The position numbers and the translations under genes were made by a program. Below are positions 57,101 through 64,000 of a stretch of DNA of 64,000 nucleotides, in pieces. The notes under the pieces are model-generated. The model was not told where the DNA came from, did not search any database, and saw only the letters and a program-made list of their open reading frames with translations. Positions within the stretch are counted from its first letter, which is position 1. Every line of letters begins with the position of its first letter. This stretch comes from Coprinus comatus (taxonomy: Eukaryota; Basidiomycota; Agaricomycetes; Agaricales; Agaricaceae), in contig JAWPGT010000001.1 of NCBI GenBank assembly GCA_034638255.1, forward strand, positions 1,178,001 through 1,242,000, read 5' to 3'.

Positions 57101-60100
57101 ATGAACGGCTTGAGCATATTCCAAATTAAAGTCTCCAACAAATATACTGGAGAAGACTTTGACGAAGATTTGAGGACTGTCTTAAGGCGCTCTGGCTGTA
57201 AGGGTGAAAAGATCTGTTTCATTATGGATGAATCGAACGTTTTAGATTCCGGTTTCCTTGAGAGAATGAACACTTTGCTTGCCAACGCCGAAGTCCCTGG
57301 TCTTTTTGAGGGTGACGAACACTCAGCCTTAATGACAGCATGCAAAGAAGGTTCCCAACGAGATGGGTTGATGTTGGACTCGCCAGAAGAGTTGTATCGA
57401 TGGTTTACACAACAAGTGGCCAAGAACCTCCACGTAGTATTTACTATGAATCCCCCAGAGAATGGATTGGCTTCACGAGCTGCTACATCACCTGCGTTGT
57501 TCAATCGTTGTGTTCTGGACTGGTTCGGCGACTGGTCCGACCAAGCTCTTTACCAAGTTGGCATGGAATTCACCCATACTTTGGACCTTGATCTACCTTC
57601 CTACCACCCTCCTGATAATTTCCCTATTGCTTATCGCGGACTGTCTATGCCTCCTCTTCACCGCACGGCCGTTATTAACGCGCTTGTCAACGTTCATCAA
57701 TCCCTCCATCAGGTCAATCAACGTCTCAGTCGTCGCCAAGGTCGCTACAACTACGTCACACCTCGTCATTATCTTGATTTGTGAGTGTACACACTATCCA
57801 GGTTCACTAACGCTAACATTCATTTTGCAGTATCAACCATTATGTTGCACTGTATACCGAGAAGCGGGACGAACTAGAAGAACAGCAACGCCATCTCCAC
57901 GTTGGCTTGGACAAACTCCGTGACACTGTGATACAGGTTGAAGAACTCCGCAAGAGTCTGGCAATCAAACGATCTCAACTAGAGGCAAAGAACAAGGAGG
58001 CAAACGAAAAACTTCAGCGCATGGTCGCAGATCAACAGGAAGCTGAGCAAAAAAAGGCGGCTTCAATTGAGATTCAGGCAGCTCTTGTGGAGCAAGATCG
58101 AAACATTGCAGAGCGTCGTGCAGTAGTTATGGCTGATCTCGCAGATGCTGGCGTACTGTTCAGGGTATAATTCGTCGCGATGATTTCATTCAGCGTATCG
58201 TCAATTTCGACACCAATACTCTCACCAAGAATCTCAGAGAGACCATGAAACGCGAGTTCCTGAGCCGCCCTAACTACAAGTTTGAAACTGTACACCATGC
58301 CAGTAAAGCCTGTGGTCCTTTGGTCAAATGGACCATAGCCCAAGTTCGTTTCTCTGAAATCCTCGACAAGGTGGAGCCCCTACGTAACGAAGTTCACTCG
58401 CTTGAAACCCAAGCAGAAACAACCAAGAAACAAGCTTCAGCCATCATTGAGATGATCGCGGAACTGGAAAAGAAGATAGCAAGGTACAAGGACGAATACG
58501 CCTTGCTGATTAGTGACGTCCAAGCCATCAAGGCTGAGATGGAGCGCGTGCAGGGCAAGGTTGATCGAAGTATGAAGCTCCTCGAGAGTCTTTCCTCTGA
58601 AAAGAATCGTTGGGAGGATGGAAGCCGTACTTTCGACGTGGAAATGAGCACTATTGTTGGAGATGTTCTTCTTTCGGCAGCATTCGTGGCATATGGTGGA
58701 TTCTTTGACCAACATTATCGTGAAACAATGTGGCAGGAATGGTCAAGCCACCTAACCGAGGCCAGTATCAAGTTTAAACAAGAACTTTCGTTCACAGAAT
58801 ACTTGTCCACTGCGGACGATCGTCTGAGTTGGCAATCCAAGTCTCTACCTTCCGATAACCTTACTACCGAAAACGCCATCATGCTCAAACGCTTCAACCG
58901 ATACCCTCTTATCATCGATCCTACAGGTCAAGCCACGACCTTCCTTCTCAATGAGTATAAAGACCGTAAGATCACTGTAACTAGCTTCTTGGACGAAGCT
59001 TTCTTGAAGGTTTTGGAGAGTGCTCTCCGTTTTGGTAACCCTCTTCTTATCCAAGATGTCGAACATTTAGATCCCATCCTGAATGCTGTCCTCAACAAAG
59101 AAATTAGGCGCACTGGTGGTCGCGTTCTCATTCGCTTGGGCAATCAGGACATTGATTTTTCTCCATCATTCACAATGTTCCTTTCAACCCGGGATCCATC
59201 TGTAGAGTTCTCCCCAGATATCTGCAGTCGTGTCACTTTTGTCAACTTCACCATGACAAGGAGCAGCTTACAAAGCCAGTCACTCGATCAGGTACTCAAA
59301 GTTGAAAGACCTGATACGGAACGCAAGAGAACAGATCTCATGAAAATTCAAGGAGAATTCCGATTGAGGCTGCGCACACTAGAGAAATTACTGCTTCAAG
59401 CCCTCAACGAATCGACAGGAAATATATTGGATGATGACAAGGTCATAGATACTCTGGAGACTCTGAAGCGCGAAGCCGCAGATATTACACGCAAGGTTGA
59501 AGAAACTGATATTGTGATGAAGGAAGTCGAACAAGTTACAACGGAATACCTTCCTTTGGCACAGGCATGCAGCGCGGTTTTCTTTGTTCTCGAGCAGTTA
59601 AATATTGTCAATCACTTCTATCAATTCTCTCTCAGATTTTTCCTGGACATCTTTGATTACATTCTTCACCACAATCCCAATTTAGAAAAAGTGACGGACT
59701 ATCATGCCCGACGAGAAATTTTGTTAAAGGACCTTTTCCTTGTGGTCTACAAGCGTACCTCACGAGCTTTGCTCTATCGAGATCATCTCTTGCTCGCGGT
59801 ATTATTGGCCCAGGTGAAAATACGTGGCATCGAAGAGATTGGAGACGAGCTTGAATTTCTCCTCGAGAGTGGAGAAGGCGTGGCTTCCACAACAATAACC
59901 GCTCAAACCCAAAACATCTCTGTTCTATCACCAGAACAAGCGCTTAGATTGGACACATTCGCTAAGCACTCGATCTTTAAACCTGTCCAAGCCCACATCA
60001 CTGAACACGAAAGCGAATGGGCTGCCTTTCTCGAAACTGAGGTCCCTGAAGAGAAAGTGCCTCTGCCCTGGGAACCTAGCACACGTAAGTCATGATCAGT

Positions 60101-62287
60101 AACAAATCCTGATTTTTCTAATCCTTTTATCAGCGGCCGTTGAAGCGATTCGTGCTTTGTTGATCATTAAATGCTTCAGACCTGATCGTCTTTTGCAGGC
60201 AACATCTTTGTTTGCCAAAGCTGTCTTTGAGACTGATCTGGCCCTTGTCTCAAGCTATGACCTAGGCCAAATGGTTAATGAGGAAGTTCTTTCTGCCACC
60301 CCAGTATCTCTTGTTTCCGTTCCCGGCTATGACGCTAGTTATCGAGTGGAGAACCTTATCAAGAATACAGGGGCTCGCTCATCCTCTGTAGCTATGGGAT
60401 CGCAAGAAGGCTTCACTCTTGCCGATCAAGCAATTGCTGCGGCGTCTAGACAGGGAACCTGGGTCTTACTCAAGAATGTCCACCTCTCGCCAAGTTGGCT
60501 TGGACAGCTAGAGAAAAAACTACAAACTCTCAACCCTCACCGTAACTTCCGACTGTTCCTTACGATGGAGGCCAATCCGTCTATCCCAGTCAACATCTTG
60601 CGTCAATCTCGTCTCATCATGAATGAGCCTCCTCCAGGCATCAAAGCCAACTTGTTGGACTCGCTTCGCTCCATCCCTGGATCTAGACTTACACAAGGAC
60701 CAGCAGAAAAAGTTCGCTTATATTTCCTTCTTGCATGGTTGCACGCCATCGTCCAGGAACGCCTGCGCTATGCTCCTCTTGGCTGGAGTAAGACATACGA
60801 CTTCAATGATTCAGACATGGCCTCCGCATTCACTACGATTGATACTTGGCTGAACATAGCTGCACGTGGAAAAACCAATATTGACCCTGTCGTAATTCCC
60901 TGGGATGCGCTACGAACACTCATCAAGCAATCCGTCTATGGCGGACGCGTTGACAGTGACTTTGATCAAAAAATCCTTGACGCCTTTGTGGATGGCTTGT
61001 TCACCCCACAGGCTTATCATATTGACTTTGATCTGGTACCAACAATGACTGGCCATCAACAACTACTTGTAGCGCCCGATGGCACCAAAATGGAACACTT
61101 CCTCTCTTGGGTGACCTCACTTCCAGACCGCGAGCCTCCTTCTTGGCTAAGCTTACCACCAACGGCGGAGCGGGTCATTGCCATTGCTCAGGGTATGCGG
61201 CCCCTATTATTGTTTCGTAATCTCTTATATACTCATGATCGATTGTTATAGGTAATGAACTACTCGGCAAGCTGCGGAAGACGAGAATGCTTGCGGATGA
61301 CGAAGATGAAGTTGTTTCACCGGCCGCAGCCAAGAGTCAGACAGCACAACCTGCATGGATGAGAACCCTTCATGAACGTTGCCGTGAATGGCTCGGCCAA
61401 CTTCCTTTGGTAGGTCTTCCAAACACAAAAACGAACGAAGAAATTAATTCGGAAATGACAGCAATTTACTACACTTCCTAGACAATCCGCGGATAACCAG
61501 GATCCTTTGTACCGCCTATTCTCTCGCGAGGGTTCCGTTGGACGCAAGCTTCTGGAACAAGTCCGAAAAGATTTGACTGATGTCGTCAAGATCTGTCACG
61601 GGGAACTCAAGCAGACTAACCATCTCCGCACTCTCATGAGCTCTTTAACCAAAGGCACGTATTAGCTATTCTTGATTTCATCTCTGCTAACCTCAGGCTA
61701 CAGGCACTATACCTGATCATTGGAGGAAGTACAAGGTAAACAAAGCCATGGCTGTGTCTGGTTGGATTGCGGATTTTGCTCGTCGCTTGAATCAACTGGA
61801 TCAGGTCGCAGGAGTTGACAACTTGAGCAACTATGATGTTTGGCTTGGAGGTTTGTTCTTCCCTGAAGCTTATATCACTGCGACTCGACAAGCCGTTGCC
61901 CATCGTAAGAAGTGGAGTCTTGAAACGTTGCATCTCCGCTTGGATCTTGAACGCGTAAATGACCCTGAGGCTTTCATTGTGGATGGTATGTCAGCCTATT
62001 CGTGGTATATGGAATCTTCTAATTTGGGTATAAAAGGTTTGGCACTTGAGGGTGCTTCGTGGGTGACAGACAAGCTTGTTCTCAACGACGGTGAAGTTGT
62101 AAGGCTCAACGCCTCTCAAATTCGATGGGTACAGGACGATGATTCCGAAAAAGAAACACTTGTCAACCTTCCCGTATATCTGAATGGCGATCGAAGCGAT
62201 ATACTATTCACGGTTGATCTACCATTCGATCGGAACGCGGGTGCTCTCGTTGCAATGAGAGCTGTGTGCTTGACTGCAGGGGGCTGA
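51173..62287 (+). CDS. dhc2: Cytoplasmic dynein heavy chain, motor half (dhc2), with internal gap in the microtubule-binding domain
   Basis: Minus-end microtubule motor. The gene starts in the linker with a 6-nt coding exon (ATG GAG) and [15 protein letters not shown]; the 1,000-residue tail is absent, as expected for the split Agaricomycete dynein. About 18 exons include a 14-nt exon (52506-52519). P-loops: AAA1 [10 protein letters not shown] (about 53768), AAA2 GPSGSGKT (about 54797), AAA3 GPPGSGKT (about 55972), AAA4 GVSGSGKT (about 56998, split by an intron). Stalk helix CC1 runs to 58148 ([12 protein letters not shown]). The frame then hits a stop at 58168. The correct downstream text ([14 protein letters not shown], then CC2, AAA5, AAA6 and C-terminus) resumes in another frame, and the conserved segment between them, about 50 residues, is missing. 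The protein end (RAVCLTAGG) is at 62287. Confidence 0.9.
58149..58170 (+). other. Out-of-frame junction inside the dynein microtubule-binding domain
   Basis: On the left, GAT-GCT ends the CC1 helix (DLADA). On the right, TGG-CGT-ACT-GTT-CAG resumes the last part of the domain (WRTVQ) shifted in frame. In normal dyneins these two points are separated by the helix that contacts tubulin. No intron signals explain the jump. The shared bases GCTG at the seam could be microhomology (inferred, as the lost sequence is not visible). Confidence 0.75.
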
Positions 62288-62386
62288 GGAAATTTACTCT
62301 TCTAGTTTACGATGTCACGTTAGATACCCAGACTGTCAGGATTAATTACTTGTATTACGACTATCTTGCTTTTGTAGAATATACTA

Positions 62387-63620
62387 TCATACTGTTTCTT
62401 CTTCCACGCTGCTGCCGGGGGCAACCTCAAGAAGCTTCCAATCAATTTCAATACCCTGCTCCTTGAAAATTGCGCGGGCGTTTCCGGCAATTGCCTCAAA
62501 GTTGTGTGTTGCGAGGGCAAGGATGGTAGGCCCAGCACCGGAAAGGCAGATACCAAGCAAACCAGGATGAGTGGAAGGTGTAATGCATGTTGTCACTTCT
62601 GGTAGTCCAGGAATCTAAAAATGTATCCGTGAGTAAAGGGGTAAAAAAAAAACCAACCTCCGTCCGACTTACCAAAGTTTTTCGATAGGGTTGGTGTACA
62701 CGATCTTTCATGGCTTCGTATATGAGATCAGGATCAGGAGGTGTTTGACCCAGAGCAGTGGTAAGAACGGCTAATCTTTGTAAATTGAAAACCTAAACAA
62801 CGTGTATCCAATGAGAAATCTATTTTAGACATACTCAAAAAAAGGAAAAAAAAAAAAAAAAAAGACACACCAAATCCTTTCTAGAATAAGAAGCAGGTAA
62901 AACACCTCTAGCTTTAGCAGTGCTAAGTTCAAATCTTGGAATAATAGCGATTGCTTTAATATTCTCCGACCAACCAAATTTAACATAATGTCCAATACCA
63001 ATGGGAGGTTTTGGAGGATTAAAACCACCCCAATTTTCATCTGCATCTTCTGGGTATTCAGGTAATACCTCACTTAGAGGAATATTTGCAGCTTCTGTTG
63101 ATATTTCATCTAATTCTTTCAAATAACTTCCAATAAAACCACCAATTAAAGCTGCGGTTACGTTATCTGGATGTCTTTCTACCATTAAAGCGAAATCGAG
63201 TAAACGAGTTGTTGGTAGGTTTAAGTTTCCTATTGTGTTTCCAAGTAAAACACCAGCTATTACTGCTGCTCCTGATGAACCTAATCCACGACCGAATGGT
63301 ATTTCATTGTGAACGTTGAGAATGAGATTGGAAGGGAAAAATGGGATTTGATGATTTCGTAAAACGTATAATGCAACTCGAGTCGTTAGGTTTTTGTATG
63401 CGTCTAATGGAACTTCATCAGATCCTTCGCCTGTATAAGTGATTATTGGAGGAACGTATGTGTTGGTAGTGGTGGTGTTGGAAGTATCGGAGGAAGTAGA
63501 AATAATAGGATAGGAAACTTTGAGTGTAAGTGAAAGTGAGAGTGAAAGTCCAACGACATCGAATCCTGGTCCGATGTTTGCAGAAGTTGCAGGAACTCGA
63601 ATGGTGAATTTACGCAGCAT
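62387..63620 (-). CDS. THR1: Homoserine kinase
   Basis: Phosphorylates homoserine with ATP in threonine synthesis (GHMP kinase family). Three exons (63620-62871, 62792-62673, 62614-62387). Motifs: FTIRVPATSANIGPGFDVVG (motif 1), the glycine-rich ATP loop PFGRGLGSSGAAVIAG, RHPDNVTAALIGG, and motif 3 GICLSGAGPTILALA. The length, about 365 residues, is normal. The first intron begins with a run of about 20 T. It is convergent with dynein, with 100 bp between stops. Confidence 0.95.
62844..62863 (-). repeat. Poly-A/T homopolymer in the homoserine kinase intron
   Basis: About 20 A on the plus strand (T in the transcript), just inside the first intron. Such runs are prone to length errors. Confidence 0.85.
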
Positions 63621-63834
63621 AGTAGCTGGGGAGTGGTGTCCACTGTGGATGAAGAAGATAATTTCATGTGTGGAATCTTATCTCTTTGTATTATTGATTG
63701 ATCGCACGGATCAAACACTCTAACCCCCTGCTTTTTGATTTTTTTTTTCAACAGGTATAAAAAGATAATGAACAAAGTAGTAATTAAGTTATACACGACA
63801 AATCATTAATAAAAAAACGGGTGTCGGACAAACG

Positions 63835-64000
63835 CTACCTCGCAGCCTGATACGCGCCATAACTCTGCTGCTGGGGTTGGTATCCATTCTGTTGTGTGGT
63901 TCTCATATGTGCAGGTATAGCGCCTGGCTGAGCTGTATAACCAGGCCAAGCCCCTGTAGCAGCCCCTGTTCCAACCTTGTTTATTGCAACTGTATTAGCT
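63835..64000 (-). CDS. C-terminal end of an unidentified Gly/Gln/Tyr-rich protein (partial)
   Basis: Open frame entering from the right edge and ending at a stop at 63835. The tail reads GAWPGYTAQPGAIP, then QQNGYQPQQQSYGAYQAAR. This composition is common at the ends of RNA-binding proteins, but no domain lies inside the window, so the identity is open. An intron within the visible part cannot be excluded. Confidence 0.55.
   Translation of the reverse strand, partial: ANTVAINKVGTGAATGAWPGYTAQPGAIPAHMRTTQQNGYQPQQQSYGAYQAAR

Noticed and set aside
58141..58170. An intron explaining the dynein frame change
   Set aside because: The only possible GC/GT to AG span is about 13 nt, far too short, and splicing it would not restore the missing conserved residues.
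1..64000. tRNA, rRNA, CRISPR array, transposon or viral insertion
   Set aside because: No cloverleaf with B-box, no rRNA text, no spaced direct repeats, no reverse transcriptase, transposase or integrase motifs, and no long terminal or inverted repeats were recognised by eye. Low-copy remnants could be missed without a search.

Overview
The window is nuclear DNA of a mushroom-forming basidiomycete (Agaricomycetes). The genes are compact and cut by many introns of about 45-60 nt. The best lineage marker is the cytoplasmic dynein heavy chain at 51-62 kb: it starts at the linker and lacks the N-terminal tail, and in Agaricomycetes the dynein heavy chain is known to be encoded by two genes (dhc1 tail, dhc2 motor). 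No transposon, tRNA, rRNA or CRISPR array was recognised. All exon models were built by eye from splice signals, phase and remembered protein families. No alignment or transcript data were available.

Layout. 0-12 kb: HEM3 (partial), a RanBPM/CTLH protein, UMP1, an FAD amine-oxidase-like protein, the splicing factor MFAP1 and a BTB-BACK protein. 12-22 kb: TRS31, a dihydroorotate dehydrogenase-like enzyme, an HMG-box factor, a short cullin-like protein, secreted PNGase A and a secreted S1/P1 nuclease. 22-32 kb: an unrecognised acidic protein, a UVRAG/Vps38-like protein and a Pumilio protein. 32-42 kb: RPS29, a cytochrome P450, an SprT-like protease, MDV1, an unknown membrane protein and the p23 co-chaperone. 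42-48 kb: two paralogous secreted Gly/Asn-rich proteins flanking a HAD phosphatase. 48-64 kb: MGR2/Romo1, PEX10, SmE, dynein dhc2, homoserine kinase and the end of one more gene.

Most genes are unrelated housekeeping genes packed as divergent or convergent neighbours, and no biosynthetic cluster is evident. Three patterns stand out. First, microexons are frequent: 4, 5, 7, 7, 11, 14, 15, 16 and 20 nt, several of them carrying invariant active-site residues. Second, there are at least four GC-AG introns, two of them in one Pumilio gene. Third, the dynein gene has an out-of-frame gap exactly where the microtubule-binding domain should be. That is either an assembly error or a striking lesion. 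A smaller one-base frameshift lies in the RanBPM SPRY domain.
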